NCBI GenBank assembly: GCA_023433615.1
Contig: JAEZCJ010000215.1
Coordinates: forward strand, 1 to 22,940
DNA length: 22,940 nucleotides
Source of the DNA: Bacillota bacterium
GTDB lineage: Bacteria > Bacillota > Bacilli > Paenibacillales > Paenibacillaceae
Direction: 5' to 3'
The notes under the pieces were generated by a model that searched no databases, was not told where the DNA came from, and was given only the letters and a program-made list of their open reading frames with translations. This document shows, one piece after another, positions 1-8,832 of this stretch. A program made the position numbers and the translations under genes. Position 1 is the first letter of the stretch, and the number at the start of each line of letters is the position of its first letter.

Positions 1-1653
1 GCCCGCAGCGGCGACGTCCGGCAGCGCCGGACGCGCTGGACGCGGCGGCAGCAGCGCAGCCAGCGCTTGCAGCGCTGCCGCACGCGCGGCTTCGAGCGCG
101 TCGATCCGATCGAGCGCCGCCGTCTGCACGGCGATCTGCGCAAGACGGCTCTTCGCCTCTGCCGAATCTGCCTGCGCCGCAGCCTTGGACCGCTCCACGA
201 GCCGGTCGATCGATTCGAGCGCGCGCCTCCTGTACGCGCTCTTCACGTCCGCAGCGAGCGCACGGCTGTACGTCATCGTATATTCATTGCCGAACACGGC
301 GCCCGGCTGAATAAGCGCGAGAAGTTGCTCCTCCGTCGTCTCGCAGGCCAGCGGCTCCACGACCGCGCGCTCCGCGTCCTCGCCTCGCCAGCCCAGTCGC
401 TCGGCGGCAGCTTTGCGCAGCATATCCTTCAGATGCCATTCGATGCCTGCCTTCGCCTGCGCATCGATATCGCTGCGCAGCAGCTCCAAGCGGCGCGCCC
501 GCTCCGCTTCCGTCTTCGCCCCCGCGAACAAGAGCCCGGTCTTGAAGCCGGGCTTCCGGCTCTCTAGCATCGCATGGGCATGATCGCGCGTCGGCGCAGG
601 CGTGATGATCGCGTTGTCGAGGAGCGCCTGCACCTCGCGCTGCAGCTCGATCCGGAGCTGCTCCGTTCCCGACGCCAGCTGCTCGATACGGCTCTTCAGC
701 GCGGCGTACTCTGCCCTGGCCGTCTCCGCGCCCGACTCGCCGCCGGCTTGCTCCAGCAGCGCCGCGCGCTCCGGCTCCCCCGCCAGCTCCAAGCGCTTGC
801 CATGCTCCGCGATCAGATGACGCGCCGAAGCATCGACGCTGTATGCCGCGAGCGGCTGCTTCAGCGAGCCGATCCCGCGCAGCAGCGCTTCAAGCGCATT
901 CCACTGATGATGCGGATGCTCCGCTTGCTTCATCGACAGATACAGAATCGCGGCCGGCTCGAGATGCCAATCCGCGAACGCCTGCGCGACGCTGCGGCGA
1001 TATTCGTCGAAGGACAGCTCGCGTTCGCGATGCTTGTCGATCTGATTCACGATCAGCACCATCGGTTTGCCCCAGTCGGCTAATTGCTTAGCGAACGTGA
1101 AATTAATCTCCGATTGGACATGGTTATAATCCATCACGTAGAAGACGACATCGGCCATATGCAGTGCCGATTCGGTCGCCATGCGATGCGCGTCGTCGGT
1201 GGAATCGATCCCCGGCGTATCCAGCAGCACAAGATCCTCACCTAGCAGCGGGATCGGATACGAGATATCGACGGAGATGAACTCTTCGCCGTTCACGCAA
1301 TATTGTTCCAGCGCTTCCGGCGCTGCGGTCAATTGCTCGATCCGGCCGTTCACGCTGCGGACGATTCGGGCAAGCGGCTCGCCGTTCTTGATCGATACGA
1401 CGTTCGCGCTCGTCGGAATCGGGCTCGACGGCAGCAGCGCCGTACCGCATAGACGGTTCACGAGCGTGGACTTACCCGCGGAAAAGTGACCGCAGCAAGC
1501 GATGGTGGCCTTGCCTTCGTCCAGCTTGCCGCCGAGCTGCTTCAGCTTGTCGGCATGAATGCTGTCGCCGGCCGCCGATATCCGCTCGGCTATGCCGCGC
1601 AGCGCATCGGTCATCTGCTTATAATTGGTCGTCATTGTCTGTGAATTCCCCAT
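1..1653 (-). CDS. Dynamin-family GTPase, C-terminal part beyond window (DynA/YpbR-like)
   Basis: Large membrane-associated GTPase of the bacterial dynamin family; in Bacillus the relative DynA helps membrane fusion and repair. The frame is open from 1653 to the left edge (551 codons, no stop), so the C-terminus is missing. Translated by eye, it shows a P-loop GHFSAGKST at residues 55-63, a switch threonine in PIPTSA near 81, DTPG at 145-148 and the base-recognition motif NQID at 203-206, followed by a long charged helical region. Bacillus DynA is a fusion of two dynamin units of about 1,200 residues; whether this one is also double cannot be seen. The ATG at 1653 follows an AGGAG in the leader; the ATG nine bases upstream runs into a stop. 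It lies after nth and a small ORF on the same strand, but behind a terminator hairpin. Confidence 0.9.
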   Translation of the reverse strand, partial: MGNSQTMTTNYKQMTDALRGIAERISAAGDSIHADKLKQLGGKLDEGKATIACCGHFSAGKSTLVNRLCGTALLPSSPIPTSANVVSIKNGEPLARIVRSVNGRIEQLTAAPEALEQYCVNGEEFISVDISYPIPLLGEDLVLLDTPGIDSTDDAHRMATESALHMADVVFYVMDYNHVQSEINFTFAKQLADWGKPMVLIVNQIDKHRERELSFDEYRRSVAQAFADWHLEPAAILYLSMKQAEHPHHQWNALEALLRGIGSLKQPLAAYSVDASARHLIAEHGKRLELAGEPERAALLEQAGGESGAETARAEYAALKSRIEQLASGTEQLRIELQREVQALLDNAIITPAPTRDHAHAMLESRKPGFKTGLLFAGAKTEAERARRLELLRSDIDAQAKAGIEWHLKDMLRKAAAERLGWRGEDAERAVVEPLACETTEEQLLALIQPGAVFGNEYTMTYSRALAADVKSAYRRRALESIDRLVERSKAAAQADSAEAKSRLAQIAVQTAALDRIDALEAARAAALQALAALLPPRPARPALPDVAAAG

Positions 1654-1698
1654 GCCTTGCTCATCTCTCCTCTTCCGGCTGGCCGCGCAGTCAACGCA

Positions 1699-1739
1699 AA
1701 CAAGGAGCCGGCGGCTGATTGTCGCCGCCGGCCCTTGTT
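1699..1739 (-). terminator. Rho-independent terminator between the 89-aa gene and the dynamin gene
   Basis: Left arm aacaagg-a-gccggcggc and right arm gccgccggc-ccttgtt pair over 16 bp with one bulged A and an 8-nt loop. On the minus strand it follows the stop of the 89-aa gene. The T-tract is short, so termination may be partial and the dynamin gene could receive some read-through. Confidence 0.75.
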
Positions 1740-1759
1740 ACGGTCGGTATGGATACCGG

Positions 1760-2029
1760 TTATTCCGCGGATGCTTCGCCCGGCATGCAGATCTCGAACA
1801 CGTTGCCGTGCTGCAGGATCGTGATGCCGCGCTGCTTCTCGCTCATGACGACTACCTCTGGCTTGATGCGCATCCGTTCAATATATTGTTCCGGGACATC
1901 GCCCGATCCGCTGACCGTGATGCCTTCCAGGACAACATCCTCGTTATCGGCTGGAGGCGAATCGACGATCTGCTCGTACAGATCGGAGAACGTCTCAAAA
2001 TTGTCGGTATACACGGAAATGCATTTCAT
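1760..2029 (-). CDS. Uncharacterised 89-residue protein downstream of nth
   Basis: I do not recognise a named family. The product is acidic and soluble-looking, with no signal peptide or membrane segment. The N-terminus (MKCISVYTDNF) and the later VVVMSEKQRGITILQHG segment read as alternating beta strands, consistent with a small alpha/beta fold. It begins 6 nt after the nth stop codon, and its ribosome binding site (aaagga) overlaps the end of nth, so it is almost certainly cotranscribed and probably translationally coupled with nth. A terminator hairpin follows its stop. The tight linkage makes a link to nth expression likely, but gives no function. Confidence 0.8.
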   Translation of the reverse strand: MKCISVYTDNFETFSDLYEQIVDSPPADNEDVVLEGITVSGSGDVPEQYIERMRIKPEVVVMSEKQRGITILQHGNVFEICMPGEASAE

Positions 2030-2035
2030 GGCTTC

Positions 2036-2734
2036 TCATCCTTTACTGGCGATTTGCTTGGGTTGTTTACGCTTGGGCTTGCTATTCCGTGCCGGTGTCA
2101 TGCGCTGCTTGCCTTCCTTGCAAATATCCAGCAAGGGACAGATCTCGCACTTGGGCTGCTGCGCCTTGCAGTGATAGCGGCCGAAAAAAATCAAGCGATG
2201 ATGCGTATCCGTCCATTCTTCCTTGGGTACCAGCTTCATCAGCTTCTTCTCGACCTCGAGCACCGAATCGTCAGGTTTGGCAACGCTCAGTCGCTTGGAC
2301 ACGCGCTCGACATGCGTGTCGACCGCTATGGCCGGCACGCCGAACGCATTGGAGACCACGACATTGGCCGTCTTCCTGCCGACGCCCGGCAGCTCGGTCA
2401 GCTCCGCGTGCGAGGAAGGAATCTCGCCGCCATGCTTCTCGAGCAGCAGCTGGCAGAGTTTCTGAATATTCGCGGCCTTGTTCCGGAACAGTCCGATTCG
2501 CCGGATATCCTGCTGCAGCTCCTCAAGAGGCACCGCAAGATAGTCCTCCGGTTTCCGGTACTTGCGGAACAGGTCAGCGGTGACTTTATTGACGGTCTCG
2601 TCCGTACATTGCGCCGAGAGCAGCACGGCAATCGTCAGCTCGAACGGATTGTCGTGGTTCAGCTCGCAATGCGCGTCCGGAAACAGGACCGCAATCGTAT
2701 CCAGAATATGGCGCATCCGCTCTTTTGCATTCAT
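2036..2734 (-). CDS. nth: Endonuclease III (DNA glycosylase/AP lyase)
   Basis: Base-excision repair enzyme that removes oxidised pyrimidines and cleaves the abasic site. At 232 residues it is slightly longer than the usual 210-220 because of a basic, lysine-rich tail after residue 210. The helix-hairpin-helix motif LPGVGRKTA holds the catalytic lysine (K121), and VDTHV holds the catalytic aspartate (D139). The [4Fe-4S] loop has C189, C196, C199 and C205 in the classical C-x6-C-x2-C-x5-C spacing. All key residues are present, so the enzyme should be active. In Bacillus, nth directly follows dnaD; here dnaD is about 20 kb away on the same strand and nth has its own promoter-like sequence. Confidence 0.97.
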   Translation of the reverse strand: MNAKERMRHILDTIAVLFPDAHCELNHDNPFELTIAVLLSAQCTDETVNKVTADLFRKYRKPEDYLAVPLEELQQDIRRIGLFRNKAANIQKLCQLLLEKHGGEIPSSHAELTELPGVGRKTANVVVSNAFGVPAIAVDTHVERVSKRLSVAKPDDSVLEVEKKLMKLVPKEEWTDTHHRLIFFGRYHCKAQQPKCEICPLLDICKEGKQRMTPARNSKPKRKQPKQIASKG

Positions 2735-2769
2735 GTCCGTTTCTCTCCCGCTTGATACTTCCGTTCAAA

Positions 2770-2798
2770 AGTGTATCGAAAAATGTCGCGCTAAGCAA
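2770..2798 (-). promoter_or_regulatory. Candidate sigma-A promoter for nth
   Basis: On the minus strand, TTGCTT (2793-2798) and TACACT (2770-2775) are separated by 17 bp and lie about 36-64 bp before the nth start. The match to TTGACA/TATAAT is moderate. It supports independent transcription of nth and the 89-aa gene. The rest of the 2735-2974 gap shows only the SDR terminator. Confidence 0.45.
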
Positions 2799-2904
2799 GC
2801 AAAACCAACGCATCCGGCAACTATTTTTCATCCCGGCGGACCAATCGTCACACAATGCTAATAAATAACGAATGGCTCCGCTCATTCTACGGACCGAAGT
2901 TTGG

Positions 2905-2940
2905 GCAAAAAGAAAACATCTGCCTTCGGGCAGATGTCTT
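2905..2940 (-). terminator. Rho-independent terminator after the SDR gene
   Basis: A perfect 9-bp stem acatctgcc/ggcagatgt (2916-2937) with a stable ttcg/cgaa tetraloop is followed on the minus strand by ttttcttttt. It lies about 40 bp after the SDR stop codon. Confidence 0.9.
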
Positions 2941-2974
2941 CATTGCGATCATGGATATAACGATCGAACTCGAA

Positions 2975-3769
2975 TCAGACAATTCCATACGCATTCGACT
3001 GCCCGCCGTCGATTGCGATCGTCTGTCCGTTTACGTAGCTGCAATCTTCGCTTAGCAGGAATACCACGACTTTTGCGACTTCAACGGGCAGCCCAAGCCT
3101 CTTGGTCGGATTGGCCTGCGCGTATTCCGTTTCCGCCTTCTTGGGATCATCCGGATTTACCTGTTGGAAAGCACCCGCAACCATCGGCGTAAGTATGGCC
3201 CCTGGCGCGATCGCATTGGTAATGACGCCGTCTCTGGCATATTCGAGAGCGGCATTCTTGGTCATACCCGTAACGGCATGCTTGCTGGCAACGTAGGGAA
3301 CCTGATTCATAACGCCGCGTATGCCTCCGACCGATGCGGTGTTCACAATTCTGCCGTATTGCTGCTTCTTCATTATCGGAATGACGTATCGCATACCATA
3401 GTACACGCCCATCAAATTGATATCGATGACTTTCTTGAAGACTTGCACGTCGTAATCGGTGATCAGCGCTTGCCTCCCTTCAATTCCCGCATTATTATAG
3501 AATCCGTCGATTCGGCTATACGTATTTACGGTCTCGTCGACATACCTCTTAACGGCTGCTTCATCCGAAACATCCGCAGCGACAGTCAGAACCTCTGCAG
3601 CCGGATATGCTGCTTGTATTCCCTGTTTGGCTTGTTCCAGCGCTTCTGCATTAAGATCGATCAGCGACAGCTTCGCGCCTTCTTTTGCCGCCTCCATCGC
3701 GGTTGTTTGTCCTAGCCCGCTGCCGCCGCCCGTGATAACCACAACCTTGCCCTCTAATTTTTTCCCCAT
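2975..3769 (-). CDS. Short-chain dehydrogenase/reductase (classical SDR)
   Basis: NAD(P)-dependent oxidoreductase of the classical SDR family, 264 residues, full length. The coenzyme motif TGGGSGLG is at 13-20; D38 at the end of the second strand suggests NAD(H) preference. NNAG is at 92-95, and the catalytic tetrad is N118, S146, Y159 and K163 (YVASK). The C-terminal VNGQTIAIDGG motif is typical. The ATG at 3769 is chosen because aagga lies 9-10 nt upstream; an in-frame ATG at 3814 lacks such a site and would add 15 unusual residues. Substrate cannot be told from sequence; glucose-, sorbitol- or hydroxysteroid-type enzymes share this pattern. It appears monocistronic, with its own terminator. 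Confidence 0.93.
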   Translation of the reverse strand: MGKKLEGKVVVITGGGSGLGQTTAMEAAKEGAKLSLIDLNAEALEQAKQGIQAAYPAAEVLTVAADVSDEAAVKRYVDETVNTYSRIDGFYNNAGIEGRQALITDYDVQVFKKVIDINLMGVYYGMRYVIPIMKKQQYGRIVNTASVGGIRGVMNQVPYVASKHAVTGMTKNAALEYARDGVITNAIAPGAILTPMVAGAFQQVNPDDPKKAETEYAQANPTKRLGLPVEVAKVVVFLLSEDCSYVNGQTIAIDGGQSNAYGIV

Positions 3770-3829
3770 CTTCTCACATCCTTCATCTACATGTATGTGT
3801 TGTGATGCAACCAAATTTACACGGATTGA

Positions 3830-3994
3830 TTATTCCCCTCGACTCGAAGAATATGCTGCTTGGTGTTCAGGCTCAATAATGGCATGCCGATCGATAACAA
3901 GCAGAATCGCCCCTGCCAACTTAATGAGAGAGATGCCTGTCCCCAGCAACACAACAAAGCGCAGCCGGGGATCCCGGCCGCGCTTCGCTGGCAC
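3830..3994 (-). CDS. Possible small membrane peptide or gene remnant (54 codons)
   Basis: A minus-strand frame starting at GTG 3994 reads a basic N-terminus, then a hydrophobic stretch (FVVLLGTGISLIKLAGAILL) like one transmembrane helix, then a short polar tail ending in TAA at 3830. There is no convincing ribosome binding site and the 5' end overlaps the terminator hairpin of the SLH gene. It may be a chance frame or the end of a degraded gene. No family recognised. Confidence 0.2.
   Translation of the reverse strand: MPAKRGRDPRLRFVVLLGTGISLIKLAGAILLVIDRHAIIEPEHQAAYSSSRGE
3957..3985 (-). terminator. Rho-independent terminator after the SLH protein gene
   Basis: Arms aagcgc-a-gccggg and cccggc-c-gcgctt pair over 12 bp with one A/C mismatch and a 3-nt loop; tttgttgtgtt follows on the minus strand. 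It lies 26 bp after the stop of the SLH gene. Confidence 0.75.
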
Positions 3995-4010
3995 TGCTAT
4001 TCTAGCACGA

Positions 4011-6740
4011 CTATTGCTTCGCTACCTCAACGACAATGCCGTCCCGCTGATAGATCATGATCAGATCGGAGCCCTTGAGCGACGCCATCGGGATAATCGT
4101 ATCCCCGGAGGTGACGAGCGCATCCGCGCTGACGGTATACGTGCCCCCGCCGATCGTAACGAGCTTCCGCGTGACGGTATCGTAGGCAGAGAAAATTTTC
4201 TTCTCGGCCGTGAAGACGCTCACCAGCACCTTGCCCGATTCGTCCTTGCGAATTTCTACGCGGTCGCCGGCAGTCAGCGCTGCTATGTTCGATAGGGCGC
4301 CGTTCTTCGTGACTTCGTAGTTCGAGCCGAGTGCGATCTCATGCGATTTGCCATTAAAATCTTTCACCTTAATGAGGCTTGCCGATACGGACTCCGCACG
4401 TCCGTAAGTAACGATGACACGCTTGAACGCTGCCGGCTGCTTGCCTGCGAACGTGACGTTCGCATATTGGCCTGCGGACAGCTGGTCCAGCTTCAATGCG
4501 GCGCCGAATTCGTCCGCATAGGTAACGTCATTCCCGATGAGGTATTCCGTAACGGCGCCTGCCGACGTCATCAGCTTCACTCTTGTTAGCGCCGTATCGA
4601 CGGAAATGATCTTATGCTGCACGGTCTGATGCACCTGAATCGCGATGGCTCGCTCTTGGTTCTGATCTAGGAGCAGCGTCACGGTATCGCCGGATTTGAC
4701 GTCTGCCAGGGCAGCCGTTGCCTTGCCGAAAATATCGACGGACGGCGAGGTATACGGCAGCGTAATATTCGATCCGTCCTGCAGTTTCAGCGTCACTTGA
4801 TTGGAAGTCGTGTTCAGCACCATCAATGTTCCCGAATACTTGTGGAAGAACCGAATCGAGACGGCCGTCCCTTCCGAATGGGTAACCGACAGCTTGCGAT
4901 TCTTCACGAACATGCCGTTCGCGCCAACCAGCGTGACCTGGTTGCCGCCCATCTCGATGCGGGTCTTGTCCGTTAACGTCAGGCCGATCGCTTTGCCCTT
5001 GTCGTCCGTCAACAGAAGCGTTTTGGAGGCTTCGTCATAAGCACGTATCGTCGCGCCGTTCACGGTCTCAACCTCGCGGTTCGTAACCTTCACGGACGTG
5101 ATTTCGCCTTTGCCGTTCAATGTAATCTCCAGCACGTCTTCCTTCACGAGGTCTTTCCATGTCGGATTGTCGATGCCCGGAATATCCAGCTTGGCCGCCA
5201 GCGCAAGGAAATTGGCCTCCAGCTTGCCGTTTACCGTATACGTCATCGAACGAAGATCCGAACCTACGGCATCGAAGTTACCCGTAATCGTAGAAGCTGC
5301 GGACTGATCGACAGAGATGCTCGTAACTAGATCGCTCTCGATCTTATAAGTGATCGTGTCGCCGGCTTTCACATCGCCGAGCGTTGCCGCCGCGCCAAGC
5401 TTCTGCACGACTGCCGTTGCCGAGATGCTCCACGTCTTTTCGCCGTCCGTTGCGTCCGTGACCGTCATTTTGCCGCCGGCGATGCCGACAACCGTGCCCG
5501 TGCCCGTCTTGTTGACCGGCGCGCCCTTTACTTCCACCTTCACCGCCAGCTTCGCCTCGCGGAACGTCTCGCGCAGCACGGCGATGCTGCTCCCGGCGGC
5601 CAGATCGGTCAGGGAAGTCGTCTGACCGGCTCCGTCTGCAACGACGATCGTGGAATCGAACGGGATCGTCACGAAACGGTTGCCTACCTTGATGAAGAAC
5701 TCGCCGTTATCGACATCCACGCTCTCGAATGTGCCTTCGATCGTCTCGACCTGCTTGTCGTTGCTCTGCTGCTCGATATACAGCGCGTTGCCGCCTGCCG
5801 TGATGACCGTAGCGTTCGTGTACGGCGTAAGCTGGCTCAATTGCGTCGCTTGCTCGGAATCGAAGCGGTACAGCAGCGTCTCAGGCGTGATTGCGTAAGA
5901 AGTGCTCCTGCCGGTATCCGAGAATAGCGTAATCGTCGAATCGTTCAACAGCGTAATGATTCCCGCGCTCTGGCCCTTGTATGTAACGTTATGCTGGGAC
6001 TCCGCCCGGCTGAAAAGCGTAGCGAGCTGCGCCCGGTTGATCAAGCCCTTCGGCTCGAATTTGTCCGGCGTGACGCCCTTGACCAGCTCCAGCGTAGTGG
6101 CCGCGTTCACGTAACCCGCGAATTGCTCGCCGATATCGCCGGCATCCCGGAAGGCCGCCCTATCGTTGCTCATCTCAAGCGCAAGCTTCTGCTGGCCGAT
6201 CGCACGTACCGCCAGCTTCGTGATCCATTCGCGCGTTGCCGGCTTCTTGCCCCATTCCGTGCTCGAAGCCGCTTCCGCATCGGCGAATTCCTCGTCCTGG
6301 TCGAGCAGGTTATGCTGGAATGCTGCAACGACATACGACTTGTAAGCGTCGCCGACCACGAACGCATCGGGGAATACGGCTTGATTGTCCATCGCGTTCA
6401 CTTGGTCTGCCAGTCCCATGAACCGCAGCGCCATGACGACGGCTTCCTGCTGCGTCACGTTATCCGCCGGCCTGAACTTGCCCTGATAGCCCTGCACGAT
6501 TCCTTGCAGGTTCAGCTTGGCGATGTGCTTCTCCGCCCAGTGGCCGTTCTTGACGTCAGTGAACGGCGTCGAAGGCCGGACCGCCGGCGGCTCTGTCGCA
6601 GCTGCCGATTCCGCCGTCTGCCCCGCTGCCGAGGTGATGTCATCGGACTCAAGCTCGTCCGCGAATGCTGCCCCTCCGGAAATCATCGAGAAGACGAGGG
6701 TCGTGAGTAGTGCTTTTTTCCAAGCAGAATGTTGCGCCAT
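4011..6740 (-). CDS. SLH-domain cell-surface protein
   Basis: Secreted protein of 909 residues anchored to the cell wall by S-layer homology domains. A signal peptide spans about residues 1-27 (basic MAQHSAWKK, hydrophobic core, cleavage near AFA). Three SLH domains follow: about 57-110 (FTDVKNGHWAEKHI), about 120-182 (FPDAFVVGDAYKSYV, somewhat diverged) and about 196-246 (FRDAGDIGEQFAGYV, ending INRAQLATLFSRA). The remaining 660 residues are Thr/Val/Gly/Asp-rich beta-strand segments with recurring patterns such as VTVTD, NGKGEITSVKV and DDKGKAIGL, suggesting many small beta modules as in S-layer or stalk proteins. No enzymatic motif was seen. SLH domains usually bind pyruvylated wall polysaccharide. 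The ATG at 6740 has aaggggg 11 nt upstream. It starts 36 bp after the GerM gene, so it is probably the last gene of the amidase operon. Confidence 0.9.
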   Translation of the reverse strand: MAQHSAWKKALLTTLVFSMISGGAAFADELESDDITSAAGQTAESAAATEPPAVRPSTPFTDVKNGHWAEKHIAKLNLQGIVQGYQGKFRPADNVTQQEAVVMALRFMGLADQVNAMDNQAVFPDAFVVGDAYKSYVVAAFQHNLLDQDEEFADAEAASSTEWGKKPATREWITKLAVRAIGQQKLALEMSNDRAAFRDAGDIGEQFAGYVNAATTLELVKGVTPDKFEPKGLINRAQLATLFSRAESQHNVTYKGQSAGIITLLNDSTITLFSDTGRSTSYAITPETLLYRFDSEQATQLSQLTPYTNATVITAGGNALYIEQQSNDKQVETIEGTFESVDVDNGEFFIKVGNRFVTIPFDSTIVVADGAGQTTSLTDLAAGSSIAVLRETFREAKLAVKVEVKGAPVNKTGTGTVVGIAGGKMTVTDATDGEKTWSISATAVVQKLGAAATLGDVKAGDTITYKIESDLVTSISVDQSAASTITGNFDAVGSDLRSMTYTVNGKLEANFLALAAKLDIPGIDNPTWKDLVKEDVLEITLNGKGEITSVKVTNREVETVNGATIRAYDEASKTLLLTDDKGKAIGLTLTDKTRIEMGGNQVTLVGANGMFVKNRKLSVTHSEGTAVSIRFFHKYSGTLMVLNTTSNQVTLKLQDGSNITLPYTSPSVDIFGKATAALADVKSGDTVTLLLDQNQERAIAIQVHQTVQHKIISVDTALTRVKLMTSAGAVTEYLIGNDVTYADEFGAALKLDQLSAGQYANVTFAGKQPAAFKRVIVTYGRAESVSASLIKVKDFNGKSHEIALGSNYEVTKNGALSNIAALTAGDRVEIRKDESGKVLVSVFTAEKKIFSAYDTVTRKLVTIGGGTYTVSADALVTSGDTIIPMASLKGSDLIMIYQRDGIVVEVAKQ

Positions 6741-6776
6741 GCCGCTGTTTCCCCCTTAAGAATGAATGGAATTAGT

Positions 6777-7346
6777 TCAGGATCTGTGGAACGGATGCTC
6801 TAAAGATTCGTGCCCCATCAGGCTGTCCGTCTCCACGCCGTCGACGAGGATATTCACGGCGTCGACTTCGTCGAATTGGAAGGCCGTGCGGAGCAGGGCA
6901 TCGATCGCCAGCGCCTCTCCCGGCGCGCCGAGGCGCGCGCTGTCCGGTATGCTCACATCGATCGTCAGGACGCCGCCGTCGAATTCGACGCGCTTGAATT
7001 CCGTGCCCTTCCATAACGTCACCTTGCCGTCGCCAGGATCGCCGGCAAGCATGTCGATTGCCCGCTTGTAGAGGCTGCTGCCGTCGTCCTTCACCGCGAT
7101 CTGCAGCTCGACGAGTTCCCCCATCTCGCTGTCGGATACGTAGTAGGTCAGCTTCGCCTCAGGCATCGGCTGGTCGATCGGGAGATCGGCGCCTGCCCCT
7201 TGCGCTTGTTCGGAAGGCTCTGCAACGGCCGGGCGGTTGTTCGCATCCGAAGGTTGACTGCCCCCGTTATCTCTCGCGCCGCATGCGGTCAGCGAGATCG
7301 TGATGACTGCTGCAAGTATGAGTGCCGTGGATTGCTTATGCTTCAT
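6777..7346 (-). CDS. GerM-domain lipoprotein
   Basis: Membrane-anchored lipoprotein of 189 residues with a GerMN (sporulation and spore germination) domain. The lipobox LTAC puts the lipidated cysteine at residue 22 after a short hydrophobic signal. A low-complexity linker to about residue 60 leads to the GerMN domain (LTYYVSDSEMGELVELQIAV through DAVNILVDGVE). Bacillus GerM has two such domains and is needed for normal sporulation and germination; this protein has one, so orthology to gerM is not claimed. The start at 7346 is set by aaggagg 8 nt upstream and by the lipobox position; the longer frame from 7514 overlaps the amidase gene and has no signal peptide. It begins 13 bp after the amidase stop and 36 bp before the SLH gene. 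Confidence 0.88.
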   Translation of the reverse strand: MKHKQSTALILAAVITISLTACGARDNGGSQPSDANNRPAVAEPSEQAQGAGADLPIDQPMPEAKLTYYVSDSEMGELVELQIAVKDDGSSLYKRAIDMLAGDPGDGKVTLWKGTEFKRVEFDGGVLTIDVSIPDSARLGAPGEALAIDALLRTAFQFDEVDAVNILVDGVETDSLMGHESLEHPFHRS

Positions 7347-7359
7347 GGTGACGTCCTCC

Positions 7360-8832
7360 TTAGCCCAGCTTAAGATATTCCTTGATCCCTGCGACGATTT
7401 CGGCAGCGATCCGGTTCTGAACGGAATCCGTGAAGAGCGCCTTCGCGTCCGTGCTGTTCGACAGATACCCTGCTTCCAGCAGAACGGCAGGCATCTTCGT
7501 CTCGCGGATGACATGGAAGTTCGCCTTGCGCACCTTCCTGTCCGGAAGCTCCGTTCCCTTAAGCATATGCTTATGCATCACTTCAGCCAAGCTAAGGCTG
7601 TCCGCGCGGTTATAGTACGTCTCCACGCCGCGGATATGAGACTCGTAGCGATTCGCATGAATGGAGATGAATAAGTCCGCGTTCAGATCGTTCGCGAATT
7701 TGGCCCGATCCGCAAGCTCAATGAAGACGTCCGTGCTGCGCGTCAAGTAAGCCTTGATCTTCTCCTCGCCCTGAAGCAGCTTGTCCACCTTCAGCGCGAC
7801 GGACAGGTTGAACTGCTTCTCCCAATGGCCGGTCACGCTCGGCGCGCCGGGATCCTTGCCGCCGTGGCCCGCATCGATGACGACGACGAACGGCTTATCG
7901 CCTTCCGGCTCCATGCCGGGCAGCGGCGGCAGCTCGATCCCGTCCATCATGAGGTCGATGTGGATCGCTCCGCTCTCGACCAGCACGGCGTATCCGGTCT
8001 GCACCGTCATATCGAGCACGATGCGCACCGTGGACGGCGAATTCGAATAGTAAGAGTATCGAATTTTGTGCAGCGCAAGCGCATTGACGAGCTTCTCGAC
8101 CTGCGACTGCTTCTGCTGCTTCAGGGAAGCCATCGTCTCCGGCTTAAGCGAGGCATACGGCATGTCGATGACCAGCTTCGTGCCCGACCAGAATGCCGCG
8201 TTCGGCGTCAGCTCGCCTTCATACTGAATTGTAACACGGCTGAAGCCGTCATAGGACACATCTTGGATAATCCCCGCCGCATCGGCTGGAATTGGCGGCA
8301 GTTCAAGCGGTTCATTGCTGTCGGTTCCGTCGCCTTGCCCTTCGGGATCTGTGCCCTGTCCCGGCGCGTCAGGCACCTTCGCCGGATCTTCGGGAGGCGC
8401 GGCAGGCTTCCCGTACATGTGGACGGACTTCGAAGGCTTGTCCCAGTAGACGTCCAGCCCGAGATTCTCTCCGACGAAGCGGAGCGGGACGTATGTAACG
8501 CTGTCCTCGATCATTGCAGGCGCATCCAGAAGCGCCTTGAGATCGTTGACGACGGCCTCCGAGGCGCCGACGGTCAGCAGGATGCTCGTGCTGCCGTTCT
8601 TGATCGAGGCTTGCTTCGCCTGATTATCCCAATCGACCAGATAACCGAGTTGTTCGGAGACGACTCGAATCGGAACCATCGTCTTCGAATTGACTAGAAG
8701 CGGTTCCGCTTCCGACTGGACGACTTTGCCGTTCAGATACAGCTTCGGAACGACAGTGGCTGCTTGTCCGACTCCCGCAAGGAGCAGACATGCGAACGAC
8801 ATCATCAACATCAGGGTAAGAACCTTCTTCAT
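7360..8832 (-). CDS. N-acetylmuramoyl-L-alanine amidase with stalk and AMIN domains
   Basis: Secreted zinc amidase that cuts the bond between muramic acid and the stem peptide of peptidoglycan. Counting from the ATG at 8835, there is a signal peptide (1-25), a copper-amine-oxidase-N-like stalk domain (about 30-142, with MVPIRVVSEQLG and YVPLRFVGENLG repeats), a Pro/Asp/Gly linker (143-185), an AMIN domain (about 188-297, wall targeting) and a catalytic Amidase_3 domain (317-490). The zinc ligands are H324 (DAGHGG), E339 and H393 (SIHAN); the catalytic glutamate is E454 (LLEAGYLSN). All are present. Two adjacent ATGs occur at 8835 and 8832; the second is better spaced from gaggtg. Gene order suggests an envelope operon with the GerM and SLH genes. 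Confidence 0.95.
   Translation of the reverse strand: MKKVLTLMLMMSFACLLLAGVGQAATVVPKLYLNGKVVQSEAEPLLVNSKTMVPIRVVSEQLGYLVDWDNQAKQASIKNGSTSILLTVGASEAVVNDLKALLDAPAMIEDSVTYVPLRFVGENLGLDVYWDKPSKSVHMYGKPAAPPEDPAKVPDAPGQGTDPEGQGDGTDSNEPLELPPIPADAAGIIQDVSYDGFSRVTIQYEGELTPNAAFWSGTKLVIDMPYASLKPETMASLKQQKQSQVEKLVNALALHKIRYSYYSNSPSTVRIVLDMTVQTGYAVLVESGAIHIDLMMDGIELPPLPGMEPEGDKPFVVVIDAGHGGKDPGAPSVTGHWEKQFNLSVALKVDKLLQGEEKIKAYLTRSTDVFIELADRAKFANDLNADLFISIHANRYESHIRGVETYYNRADSLSLAEVMHKHMLKGTELPDRKVRKANFHVIRETKMPAVLLEAGYLSNSTDAKALFTDSVQNRIAAEIVAGIKEYLKLG

Noticed and set aside
1625..2755. Plus-strand frame of 376 codons across nth and the 89-aa gene
   Set aside because: It spans the terminator and two real minus-strand genes; no ribosome binding site or recognisable domain.
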